Shown here piece by piece: positions 15,463 to 23,403 of a stretch of DNA of 64,000 nt. The translations under genes and the position numbers were made by a program. The DNA is taken from IMG/VR virus record IMGVR_UViG_3300047480_000598, positions 98,336 to 162,335 of that record; one strand, given 5' to 3'. Origin of the DNA: a virus. Position 1 is the first letter of the stretch; the number at the start of each line of letters is the position of its first letter. The notes beneath the pieces are model-generated. The model was not told the DNA's origin and made no database searches. It saw only the letters and a program-made list of their open reading frames with translations.

Positions 15463-15888
15463 TTATGATTTTAAAATATGTGAGCCATGGACGCGAACTT
15501 GTATGTGTCCGTTGTAATAATCAGTAGATTCTAAAACTCGTCTACTAAATTGCTCTCTTGCCTCTACGTATGAACATTCTGCCTTTGTTTTGCAAAAATA
15601 AAGTATTTCTCTAGTAAAGTTTTCTTTGCCTAATTGTTGGATATCTTTGTTTAAAAGATCGCTTGAACCGTAATAATCTCTCCAATCAGAATCGACTTTA
15701 GATTTAATTCTCTTCTTTTTCTTAGTACCATTCTTTAGTATAACAGTTTTATAAGATGTTTTAGAAAATTTTGCTAATTTTTTGCCGATATATTTCCGAC
15801 CAGTGAGTTTATTAGTGATAAGATAGACAAAACCTATATATTCTTCGGGAATTTCCTTCACGAGTTTCTTCTTATAGGTCCATGTCAT
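15463..15888 (-). CDS. GIY-YIG endonuclease (Seg-like)
   Basis: A 141-residue protein starting MTWTYKKKLVKEIPEEYIGF; I prefer ATG 15888 over the TTG just before it. It has a GIY-YIG nuclease core: FVYLITN (GIY position, about residues 20-26), RKYIGKK (YIG position), WRDYYGSS, then GKENFTREILYFC and SYVEAREQF carrying the likely metal-binding Glu, and YYN near the end. Proteins of this type are common in marine T4-like phages and are called Seg-like or homing endonucleases. It is the last gene of the gp55-47-46 operon and borders the folded gene-free region, so intron or homing association is possible but not shown. No DNA-binding tail is obvious. Confidence 0.8.
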   Translation of the reverse strand: MTWTYKKKLVKEIPEEYIGFVYLITNKLTGRKYIGKKLAKFSKTSYKTVILKNGTKKKKRIKSKVDSDWRDYYGSSDLLNKDIQQLGKENFTREILYFCKTKAECSYVEAREQFSRRVLESTDYYNGHIQVRVHGSHILKS

Positions 15889-15891
15889 CAA

Positions 15892-16155
15892 CTAATTATC
15901 AGATTCATCTTCTCCGGTGCCTAAATTCTGAGCCTTTCTAAGTCTTTTATCCGAATCGACTGCATAGCGCCAGTTCATAATAACTGCTCGCTGATCTTTT
16001 GCTAAGTTTCTAAGCTCGGATAAATGAGTTCTAGTTTCCATTCCTGCCTTACGTGTGCCTTTAGTCATCCATTGTTGATGTGCCTTAAAATATTTGTGAA
16101 ATGCCTGCATAATAGCTTCGTGCAATGTTTCGTCGCGCTTAATTATTTTGGTCAT
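15892..16155 (-). CDS. Small conserved protein after gp46
   Basis: An 87-residue basic, helical protein opening MTKIIKRDETLHEAIMQAFH, with HKYFKAHQQWMTKGTRKAG and LSELRNLAKDQRAVIMNWRY. It overlaps the end of gp46 by 4 nt, so it is translationally coupled to the recombination genes. No motif identifies its function. The abundance of Lys, Arg and Trp might suggest nucleic-acid contact, but that is only a suggestion. Confidence 0.7.
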   Translation of the reverse strand: MTKIIKRDETLHEAIMQAFHKYFKAHQQWMTKGTRKAGMETRTHLSELRNLAKDQRAVIMNWRYAVDSDKRLRKAQNLGTGEDESDN

Positions 16156-17930
16156 TCTGTTATCTCTAAATCGTTAGAATATGAAGTAAATCCATTTTCT
16201 TTTATAACTTTTAGTACATTGTTTACTCGTCCAACTAATTCGTCCTTGTGACTAATTAAGAATATATTTTTATTTCGTTCTCTTCCGATACCTTTTAATA
16301 CAGATAGTGCATTTTCAACACCGATTGAATCTAATCCGTTATCGATAAGTTCGTCAACAAACAATAGATTAACATTATGATAAAGACTTTCCCAAACATC
16401 ACGAAATGCCCAAGATAGTCCTAAGATTAATCGATTCCTTTCTCCTCTAGACAAATTATCAAAGTCTAAATCTTGTCCTAATTGAGTAATTTCAACACTT
16501 AGATCGTTTTGAAACACAACTAAGTGAGGTAATCCCATCTTATCAAGGTAGTAAGATAAGCGACTATTTAGATAAGCTAGGTTTTGATCAATAATTTTCT
16601 TACGTATAAACGAATCTTTATTTGTTAAGAGCTTTAATAAGAATTCTTGATGATCTTTTACAACAGTTAAGTCGTTAACTGTATCCCAATTAATATCTTG
16701 AAGTGCAGTATTTTGCAGATCATAGATTTGATCTTGATAAGGATCAGTTTCGTTATATTTTGTAAGTAATTGAGATTCAAGAATCTTTAAGTTACTTTGA
16801 TGTTGGAGTGCATCTTCGACTGTTTCGTAATAAGTTTCCGGTGCCTGCTCTAATGTTACTAATGAATTTAAATCTTTTAACACCATCTCTAAGTCAGAAG
16901 TAACTTTATCTAAATACTTTTGTGATTCACTAACATCATGGTTCTTTTTAGCAGTAAGTTCTTCGTGTTTGTGATCATGTAATTCTTGTTCGCAAGCATG
17001 ACAGATTTTATTTGCTAAACTATCCAATTCTTTAACGCATTTATCGCGAGTTTTTACTGCTTGCATAAGTGCAGCTTCTAAGGTTGCTTTTTGCTTGTTT
17101 AAACTAGATCTTTTTGCCTTTAATTCGTTGTATTCCTTTAATGAAGCATGAGACTCGATCTCTTGTTCAATATCAACTCCTTCAAGTTCTACAATAGACT
17201 TGCCTAGTTTTTCTAAATCGTTTTCCTTTTGTTTAATCCATGCCGTTTGTTTAAGCTCTAAACTATCGATACTTTGTTGTATTTTTTCATTTGCCTTTTT
17301 AATAGCTTCAATATTGGCAGTTTCTTGTGTTATTTTGTCTTTAACATCTTTAGTTAAAAGTTTTAAAGATTCTGCTTTTTCGGATAGCAACGTAATTCCG
17401 AGAAGTTGTTCTATAATTTCTCGTTGATCGTTAGCCTTCATCGATAAAAACGGTTCGGTATAAGTGTTTAGAGCCAAAACATGTTTAAACATAGTATGGC
17501 TCATATCAATAAGTTTTGTTAAATCTTTTTGTGTTTCTCGACTATCACCTTGAGATTCGTCAGACTCTAAATCTTCTTGTTCAACATCGTTAACAAAGAA
17601 TTTTAAAATAGTAGGCTTTCTACCTCGTTCGATTCGATAATTGATGTTATCTTTTTCGAAAGACAATGTAACAAGCATATTTTTACTGTTAATTTTATTG
17701 ATCAAATTGTCTCTTTTAATATTAGTTAGAGCAACTCCGTATAATGCGTAACTTAGCGCATTAACAATAGTAGTTTTACCGGTTCCATTTCGAGATCCAG
17801 AATCGTCTCCGCCCATATCTAAGTTTTCACCTAGTACAAGTGTAAGGTTTTCCTGATCAAAGTTAACTGCTTGTGTTTGATTACCAACACTCATAAAGTT
17901 TTTTACAGTTAATGTTTTATATTTGATCAT
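16152..17930 (-). CDS. gp46: gp46, SbcC/Rad50-like recombination ATPase
   Basis: A 592-residue SMC-like ATPase, the partner of nuclease gp47. Walker A is at residues 45-54 (GSRNGTGKTT). A long coiled coil spans about 190-370 and is interrupted by a zinc hook CHAC at Cys310/Cys313. The ABC signature LSRGER is at 493-498 and Walker B LLFVDE at 522-527. In T4 the gp46-gp47 complex resects double-strand ends for recombination-dependent replication and helps degrade host DNA. Length matches T4 gp46 (560). It overlaps gp47 by 4 nt (ATGA), so the two are co-translated. Identification is secure. Confidence 0.96.
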   Translation of the reverse strand: MIKYKTLTVKNFMSVGNQTQAVNFDQENLTLVLGENLDMGGDDSGSRNGTGKTTIVNALSYALYGVALTNIKRDNLINKINSKNMLVTLSFEKDNINYRIERGRKPTILKFFVNDVEQEDLESDESQGDSRETQKDLTKLIDMSHTMFKHVLALNTYTEPFLSMKANDQREIIEQLLGITLLSEKAESLKLLTKDVKDKITQETANIEAIKKANEKIQQSIDSLELKQTAWIKQKENDLEKLGKSIVELEGVDIEQEIESHASLKEYNELKAKRSSLNKQKATLEAALMQAVKTRDKCVKELDSLANKICHACEQELHDHKHEELTAKKNHDVSESQKYLDKVTSDLEMVLKDLNSLVTLEQAPETYYETVEDALQHQSNLKILESQLLTKYNETDPYQDQIYDLQNTALQDINWDTVNDLTVVKDHQEFLLKLLTNKDSFIRKKIIDQNLAYLNSRLSYYLDKMGLPHLVVFQNDLSVEITQLGQDLDFDNLSRGERNRLILGLSWAFRDVWESLYHNVNLLFVDELIDNGLDSIGVENALSVLKGIGRERNKNIFLISHKDELVGRVNNVLKVIKENGFTSYSNDLEITE

Positions 17931-18940
17931 AAGCTATTATAAATTTCCAGTAATTTTGCGCTATTATACGCATCAGAATCAATATTTACAAGTTGATTTG
18001 AAACAATTTGATCCACTGATTCAAATGTACTAAAATCAGTTTGATTGTCTACAGCAATGTGTTTTCTTTCTGTAATTAACGTTACTTCACGAATGTTGTA
18101 TTTTTCAATAAACGTTTCTTTTATAAATGTTGCTTCTTCGAAACTAATATCGATATCTAAATTAACTCGCAAGTGCTGCTTAGGCCTTAGTATTGATTCA
18201 GCATCGTCGATCATTTGGCTTAATTTAATGGTTCTAAAAGTAGGTTGATCCGGCCAACTAAAATATTCCGGTTGACTCCCCCATTCTAAGACCATCATTC
18301 CTCTATTATCATCCCATGCATCGGAATAATTGTGGGGAAATGCATTACCGATGTAACAAATATTTTGATTTACTTGCCGTTTATGGAAGTGTCCGCTAAA
18401 TGCCATTTCAAAGTTTTTAAAATGATCAAGTTGCATTTCTCCATGATCAGGCATTTGAACCATGGCATTCATAAAGAATGTTGGTAGTTCAAAATGTCCA
18501 AAAATGTACTTTGATGATTTTTTTGTAATGTGTTTCCATTCGTCTCCTACTAGCCAAGGACAAAGAGTTACATCGCCTTGAGTTATTGGACTATCGACAA
18601 TAGTAACTCCTGGTATATATTTTCCAAACTCTACAGAATGAATATCCCGCTTGTCTTTATAGTATAAATCATGATTGCCAGGGAAAAAATAAAAATTATC
18701 AAACGCTTGACCCAATTTTTCAAGGGCCCGTAAACTATAATCCATGGTAGTAATATTAAGACTGTTGCGGTTATGATGCCAATCGCCCAAGAATATTCCT
18801 GTGTCACAGCCTTCCTCCTTTGCTTTTTTAATGTACCAATCTACAAAATCTTCGCAGTCTTTGTTATGAATTGAGCTGTTAGATTTAAGTCCAAAATGAA
18901 TGTCAGTAAAACAAGCAGCTTTTTTAAAAAGATTACTCAT
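17927..18940 (-). CDS. gp47: gp47, SbcD/Mre11-like nuclease
   Basis: A 337-residue metallophosphoesterase nuclease. The five metal-binding motifs are visible: D13-H15 (FTDIHFG), D53-H55 (LGDWHHN), GNHD at residues 88-91, H149 (FGHFE) and GHFH at 183-186. This is the Mre11/SbcD pattern. It acts with gp46 in end resection and recombination. Length equals T4 gp47 (339). It overlaps gp55 upstream and gp46 downstream by 4 nt each, so all three are one translational unit. Nothing odd is seen. Confidence 0.96.
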   Translation of the reverse strand: MSNLFKKAACFTDIHFGLKSNSSIHNKDCEDFVDWYIKKAKEEGCDTGIFLGDWHHNRNSLNITTMDYSLRALEKLGQAFDNFYFFPGNHDLYYKDKRDIHSVEFGKYIPGVTIVDSPITQGDVTLCPWLVGDEWKHITKKSSKYIFGHFELPTFFMNAMVQMPDHGEMQLDHFKNFEMAFSGHFHKRQVNQNICYIGNAFPHNYSDAWDDNRGMMVLEWGSQPEYFSWPDQPTFRTIKLSQMIDDAESILRPKQHLRVNLDIDISFEEATFIKETFIEKYNIREVTLITERKHIAVDNQTDFSTFESVDQIVSNQLVNIDSDAYNSAKLLEIYNSL

Positions 18941-19767
18941 TCTGTGTCCTCGTTGTATCTCTTTACTGCATAATCGTATTCGCTATCACCTAACCGAGTG
19001 TAACTAGGATTCATGCCGTTAATTTCGAGTAAATCATCTCGAATATTTTGATTTCGTTTTTCTATATTAATGACACGGACAAAACTATTAGTAACTGCCG
19101 CAGTGAAGTATGCAAATGGATTATCGGATTTAGATTCGTCGAACTGTAATCCAATTTGAGTAAGCTGTAGAATTGCTTGTCCACGCATCTCGTCGTTATA
19201 CGTGTATCCGCGAACATTACCTCGAGTGCCGTATCGTTCGCATAATTTTAACATCATTCTAGCTAGATTATCTGTTATCTGTCCTTTATATCGATCAAAT
19301 TCGCCCAACGCTAAGTCACCTTTCCAATGACTTTTACCTACACAAATTAAATGATCGTTTTCGTCAAACTTCCAATGTTGGAATGGGGGGAAATTAACTT
19401 TGTCGTGCCTGTCGGCGACGTTTTTTGGATTCTTTTTTCGTAAAGCATTTAATGGAATATGATCATAAGTCATAATCCTAAAAATTAAATCTGTTTTATT
19501 AATTTTTTTGTAATCTATTTCGCAGTCGGCTTGCTTTACTTTTTCGCCTTCTGCTTTTCTTTTTTGATAAGCAAGATCTCCGATTCTTTTTGCTTGATTT
19601 CTTTTTGCCTCTGCAATTGTTCTTATGTTAATCTTGTCTATACTAGTTAGAATAATATCGTATTGATGATATTCAGGTTTTTCAAAACTACAAAAAGAAC
19701 TCTTCGATCTATGTATCTCTAACAACATATCCTTGTTGTTTAAATAATTAACTTTGGTTGGTACCAT
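18937..19767 (-). CDS. gp55: gp55, late-transcription sigma factor
   Basis: A 276-residue protein matching the enlarged gp55 of marine T4-like phages. The C-terminal sigma-like core is YTYNDEMRGQAILQLTQIGL, then SDNPFAYFTAAVTNSFVRVI and NIEKRNQNIRDDLLEINGM. In T4 the factor replaces sigma70 and reads the TATAAATA box with help of the sliding clamp and gp33. The N-terminal 150 residues (MLLEIHRSKSSFC with LIFRIMTYDHIPL and FPPFQHWKFDENDHLICVGK; start ATG 19767) are absent from T4 gp55 (185 residues) but usual in cyanophage versions. It is preceded by a sigma70-type promoter, so it would be made early, as its role demands. Confidence 0.88.
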   Translation of the reverse strand: MVPTKVNYLNNKDMLLEIHRSKSSFCSFEKPEYHQYDIILTSIDKINIRTIAEAKRNQAKRIGDLAYQKRKAEGEKVKQADCEIDYKKINKTDLIFRIMTYDHIPLNALRKKNPKNVADRHDKVNFPPFQHWKFDENDHLICVGKSHWKGDLALGEFDRYKGQITDNLARMMLKLCERYGTRGNVRGYTYNDEMRGQAILQLTQIGLQFDESKSDNPFAYFTAAVTNSFVRVINIEKRNQNIRDDLLEINGMNPSYTRLGDSEYDYAVKRYNEDTE

Positions 19768-19787
19768 ATCTTCTCCTATACTAGGTT

Positions 19788-19816
19788 ACTATAATATACG
19801 TATATAAAAAAGTCAA
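19788..19816 (-). promoter_or_regulatory. Sigma70-type early promoter of gp55 operon
   Basis: Minus-strand TTGACT (19811-19816), a 17-nt spacer, then TATAGT (19788-19793). Spacing is ideal. It faces gp55-47-46. The spacer contains the whole ATATACGTATAT palindrome, and its -35 box touches the opposing late promoter at 19,816. Confidence 0.75.
19794..19805. repeat. 12-bp palindrome ATATACGTATAT, copy 2
   Basis: Identical to the copy at 13,083-13,094 and, as there, followed on the plus strand by AAA. Here it fills the spacer of the gp55 promoter, where a bound protein would block RNA polymerase. Confidence 0.6.
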
Positions 19817-19823
19817 ATAAATA
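19816..19823 (+). promoter_or_regulatory. T4-type late promoter AATAAATA
   Basis: Plus-strand AATAAATA, 28 nt before ATG 19844. It would start the long rightward baseplate operon and touches the -35 box of the leftward gp55 promoter. Confidence 0.6.
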
Positions 19824-19843
19824 ATAAACCAAAAGGAAATACT

Positions 19844-20839
19844 ATGACTTTATTGAATACAAGTAATACTGGCCAGAATTTAGGCTCTACAATAGCTGCT
19901 TCTTCTGCAACATTTGGCGCAATTACTTCCGGTATTAATACTATTGGAAGTATGTTTGATAGTGCTGGAAATTTTAATCCTCGATTACAGGGCGGAATTT
20001 TAAATGCAATAGGAAATACCGCAGGAGATATAGCAAGTGCAGTATCAATGTTTTCCGATAATGCAGACCCGAACGATTGGAGAGTCAGGTTAAGTTTACC
20101 TAACTGGATAAGTTTTAGAACTAGTCCGGTACTCAAACCGTTACAAGATGCAGGCGGATTAATATTTCCTTACACTCCGACGATTAATATCAAATCTGAC
20201 GCAAATTACAGTGCAGAACCGATAACTCATAACAACTATTCTGTAACATCGTATAGGAATAGTGTTCCGGGAGAAATATCAATTAATGCTCCGATGAATG
20301 TTGAAGATGCTACCCAAGCGACTTATTGGATTGCAGCAGTACATTATTTAAGGTCTGTAACAAAAATGTTCAGCGGAAATGACCCTAAGGCCGGCAATCC
20401 ACCTCCACTGGTATATTTAAATGGTTACGGTAATTATGTTTTTAAAAATGTTCCGGTAGTAGTGACTAGATTCGAATGCCAGTTAGGTAATGACTGCGAT
20501 TATATCGGTGTAAATGTTGTAGGTAATATCGCAAGCGTAGTTAGTGGAGTTTCTGATTCGCTTGGAGGTCTGGCAAGTACATTAGGCGGTGCTGTATCGG
20601 GATTGTCAGGAATTACTAGTACTATTAGCAACATTGCAGGAGGAGTTGGGCAAGTATCAAATCTTCTCGGTGCATATAATGTTGGAGGAACTACATCAGG
20701 TGGAAGAACATATGTTCCTACCAAAAGTTCGTTTTCAATATCATTAAGACCTGTATATAGTAGGACAAGTATTAAGAACTTTAGTTTAGACACATTTGTT
20801 TCAGGCGGATATCTATTAAATTATTACGGATACGTTTAA
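19844..20839 (+). CDS. Baseplate/tail-tube junction protein (gp48/gp54-like)
   Basis: A 331-residue protein at the head of the rightward baseplate operon. The middle (about residues 75-215) holds DWRVRLSLPNWISFRTSPVL, FPYTPTINI, and HNNYSVTSYRNSVPGEISIN, then LRSVTKMFSG and FECQLGNDCDYIGVNV. That pattern is shared by tail-tube-related proteins that start the tube on the baseplate (T4 gp48 and gp54) in marine myoviruses. The N- and C-terminal parts are Gly/Ser-rich. Position before gp53, hub and spike genes fits. I cannot decide between gp48 and gp54 from sequence alone; a tube-protein relative is the third option. Confidence 0.6.
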   Translation: MTLLNTSNTGQNLGSTIAASSATFGAITSGINTIGSMFDSAGNFNPRLQGGILNAIGNTAGDIASAVSMFSDNADPNDWRVRLSLPNWISFRTSPVLKPLQDAGGLIFPYTPTINIKSDANYSAEPITHNNYSVTSYRNSVPGEISINAPMNVEDATQATYWIAAVHYLRSVTKMFSGNDPKAGNPPPLVYLNGYGNYVFKNVPVVVTRFECQLGNDCDYIGVNVVGNIASVVSGVSDSLGGLASTLGGAVSGLSGITSTISNIAGGVGQVSNLLGAYNVGGTTSGGRTYVPTKSSFSISLRPVYSRTSIKNFSLDTFVSGGYLLNYYGYV

Positions 20840-20840
20840 T

Positions 20841-21140
20841 ATGGCAACATACACAAATACCAGCCCTTGGTTTACTACTGATATAACTCAAAATTATCTT
20901 AGTATATTAAAAATTAGACCAGTGAGTGCAGAACCGGATGATTATTTGTATACAATTGATCCTCAATACAAATATCGACCGGATTTATTAGCATATGATT
21001 TATATGGACAACCAAATCTATGGTGGGTTTTTATACAACGAAATTTAGATGTTTTACAAGATCCTATTTTTGATTTTGTTCCCGGAACTAGAATTTATAT
21101 TCCAAAACCGAATAGTTTAAGATCTGTATTAGGGTTATAA
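20841..21140 (+). CDS. gp53: Baseplate wedge protein gp53
   Basis: A 99-residue protein with the gp53 family signature YRPDLLAYDLYGQPNLWWVF (residues about 43-62), then RNLDVLQDPIFDFVPGTRIY. T4 gp53 (196 residues) clamps wedges together around the hub; the marine forms are about half that length and keep this core with its LysM-like ending (IYIPKPNSLRSVLGL). The ATG follows the previous stop by 1 nt, and the next gene begins 1 nt after its stop, so all are coupled. Confidence 0.88.
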   Translation: MATYTNTSPWFTTDITQNYLSILKIRPVSAEPDDYLYTIDPQYKYRPDLLAYDLYGQPNLWWVFIQRNLDVLQDPIFDFVPGTRIYIPKPNSLRSVLGL

Positions 21141-21141
21141 C

Positions 21142-23403
21142 ATGGCAACAGATTCAGCAACTACCGCCGTATCGACTACTGTAAAAAAAGTTTCTAATAC
21201 AAATTTATTAGATAGTGCAATCGCTTCTTTTAAAGAATTATTAAATGTATCTCTACCATTACCGAACGAATTATCGGACTATGCAACATACACATATGTA
21301 GTTAGTATTGGTGTATTAACAGCAGACGATTTAAACAATCCTGACGGTACATATATGGCAGGAAAAAGAATTCCTTTATTGTGTAAAACTGCTGGTGGCG
21401 ATCCTAATAATAGAATTCAAACACCTTACGGAAAGTTTGAGTTTTATGTTGACAATATAAAAATAGATTCTGTTATTGGATTTTCAGTTAATAAAAACAC
21501 TAACGTTGCTACTATGGAGTTTGATATTTACGAACCATATAGTATGGGTATGTTTATGGTTGCATTACAGACAGCATCGCAACAAGCAGGATATACAAAC
21601 TGGAGAGAAGTTCCGTTATTAATGACAATTTCCTTTCAAGGGAATACACAAGCAGGACTTCCGTTAGATCTTGCAAAAACTACCAGGTACATACCATTTA
21701 GAGTTGGCGAAATGAGTATGAATACTACTGAAAAAGGAACTAGATATCATTTTACAGGGTATGCTCACAATGCCATAGGGCAAACAGAAGAAAAGTCGAG
21801 TTTAAAAAGTGATACAGCAGTTAAAGGAAAGACAGTACAAGAAGTATTGCAAACAGGTGAAAAAAGTTTACAAGCAGTTGTAAATGAAAGATTACGTCAA
21901 TATAAAGATGACGGAATAGTAGAAGTTCCGGATGAAATTGTAATCTTATTTCCTATCGACTCATCAAGCGCCTCAACAAATTCAGGAAATAATTCTTCAA
22001 AAGAATCTTCAACTACTGCTACTTCATCAACAACAGGATCAGGATCAGATATCTATAAAAAATTAGGTTTAGTTCGAGATTCAACAACAAAAAATCTTAT
22101 TCAGTCATCAGGTCAATGTAATTCTATTGGAAAACAGTCAATGGGTTACGACATGAAGAAGAAGTCAGAACCTGCAATGGCAAAAGATGATTCTGTATAT
22201 AATTCCAAAACTGGTACATGGGATCAGTCTAAAAACACATATGATGCAACTGAAGGTAATTTAAAATTTACACAAGATATTGATATACCAACTGCAATTA
22301 ATCAGGTAATCCTAGCAAGCAATTATCCAAATGTTGCATTAGATAAAAATACAGTTGATAGCAACGGTATGCGCCCGATGTGGAAAGTTGATACGCAAGT
22401 TTTTGATATCGATTCTGATGCTAACATGGCAAAGACTGGTACAAAACCGAGATTAATTGTATATCGAGTAGTGCAGTATGATGTACATTCGAGTCATATG
22501 GCCACACCTAATACAAAGCCCCCGGGAATTGATTCATTAACTAAACAACTAGTAAAAGTATATGACTACATTTATACAGGAAAAAATACAGAAGTTTTAA
22601 AATTTAATATTGATTTTAGTTACGGTTTTAATAATATCTTTCCGGCAGACAACTTTAAAAGAACACAGGATGCACAACTACAATCAAAATATGCAGGAAC
22701 ATTTAGACTATCGGATATTTCAAACTTGGTAGGAGATCTTCTCGGTGGAGGATTCCTTGGCGGATTAGTTGGCGGAGTAATTGGCGGTATTATAGGAGAT
22801 ATCCCCGGAGCAGTTAAATCGGTTTTTGCCGGTTATGCACCGTCGAAGGATATAGGAGCAATTCCTACACAAATTTCTTTCATGGGAACTAAAGTATCAA
22901 CTGACGGACAAGGCGGCGGCGGATTGGAAAACGTAATTAATAGGTCGGCTCGATATATGTTTGATGCATTTACTTCTCCGAATAATATGGTTAATTTAGA
23001 CATGGAAATTCTAGGAGATCCTTTCTGGATAGCTCAAAGCGGTGTTGCTAATTACACAGGAAAAATGACACAATTTAAAGACTTGTTAAGCGACGGTAGT
23101 GTAAATTATCAAAACGGTGAAGTGCATGTAGGAGTTAATTTTAGGACTCCTATCGATATTAATCAAGCAACAGGTTTGTACGATTTTGGTCCATCCTCTA
23201 CAGTTTCGGTTACTCATTTCAGTGGAATTTATAAAGTTAATAAAGTTACTAGCACTTTCAATCAAGGACGATTTACACAACTTTTAGAAGGATATAGAAT
23301 TCCAGGACAAGAAAGTAAAAATGCAAGTGACCCGGGGCAACTATTTAATATTAATTCTTTGCTCGATAGTGTAACAAGTATAATAGGCGGAGTTTTTAAA
23401 TGA
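21142..23403 (+). CDS. Baseplate central hub protein (gp27-like)
   Basis: A 753-residue protein placed directly before the gp5-like spike, where the hub protein belongs. N-terminal part: YATYTYVVSIGVLTADDLNN, FYVDNIKIDSVIGFSV, FDIYEPYSMGMFMVALQTAS and VPLLMTISFQG, then RYIPFRVGEMSMN. These are features of the tube-like hub domains of gp27 relatives (a trimer that mates the six-fold tube to the spike). A Ser/Thr-rich linker lies at about residues 272-305. A Gly-rich segment (DLLGGGFLGGLVGGVIGGII) near residue 535-555 could be a hydrophobic loop. It ends 4 nt into the spike gene. It is nearly twice T4 gp27 in length (391), so extra domains are present; the homology call is by pattern and place. 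Confidence 0.65.
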   Translation: MATDSATTAVSTTVKKVSNTNLLDSAIASFKELLNVSLPLPNELSDYATYTYVVSIGVLTADDLNNPDGTYMAGKRIPLLCKTAGGDPNNRIQTPYGKFEFYVDNIKIDSVIGFSVNKNTNVATMEFDIYEPYSMGMFMVALQTASQQAGYTNWREVPLLMTISFQGNTQAGLPLDLAKTTRYIPFRVGEMSMNTTEKGTRYHFTGYAHNAIGQTEEKSSLKSDTAVKGKTVQEVLQTGEKSLQAVVNERLRQYKDDGIVEVPDEIVILFPIDSSSASTNSGNNSSKESSTTATSSTTGSGSDIYKKLGLVRDSTTKNLIQSSGQCNSIGKQSMGYDMKKKSEPAMAKDDSVYNSKTGTWDQSKNTYDATEGNLKFTQDIDIPTAINQVILASNYPNVALDKNTVDSNGMRPMWKVDTQVFDIDSDANMAKTGTKPRLIVYRVVQYDVHSSHMATPNTKPPGIDSLTKQLVKVYDYIYTGKNTEVLKFNIDFSYGFNNIFPADNFKRTQDAQLQSKYAGTFRLSDISNLVGDLLGGGFLGGLVGGVIGGIIGDIPGAVKSVFAGYAPSKDIGAIPTQISFMGTKVSTDGQGGGGLENVINRSARYMFDAFTSPNNMVNLDMEILGDPFWIAQSGVANYTGKMTQFKDLLSDGSVNYQNGEVHVGVNFRTPIDINQATGLYDFGPSSTVSVTHFSGIYKVNKVTSTFNQGRFTQLLEGYRIPGQESKNASDPGQLFNINSLLDSVTSIIGGVFK

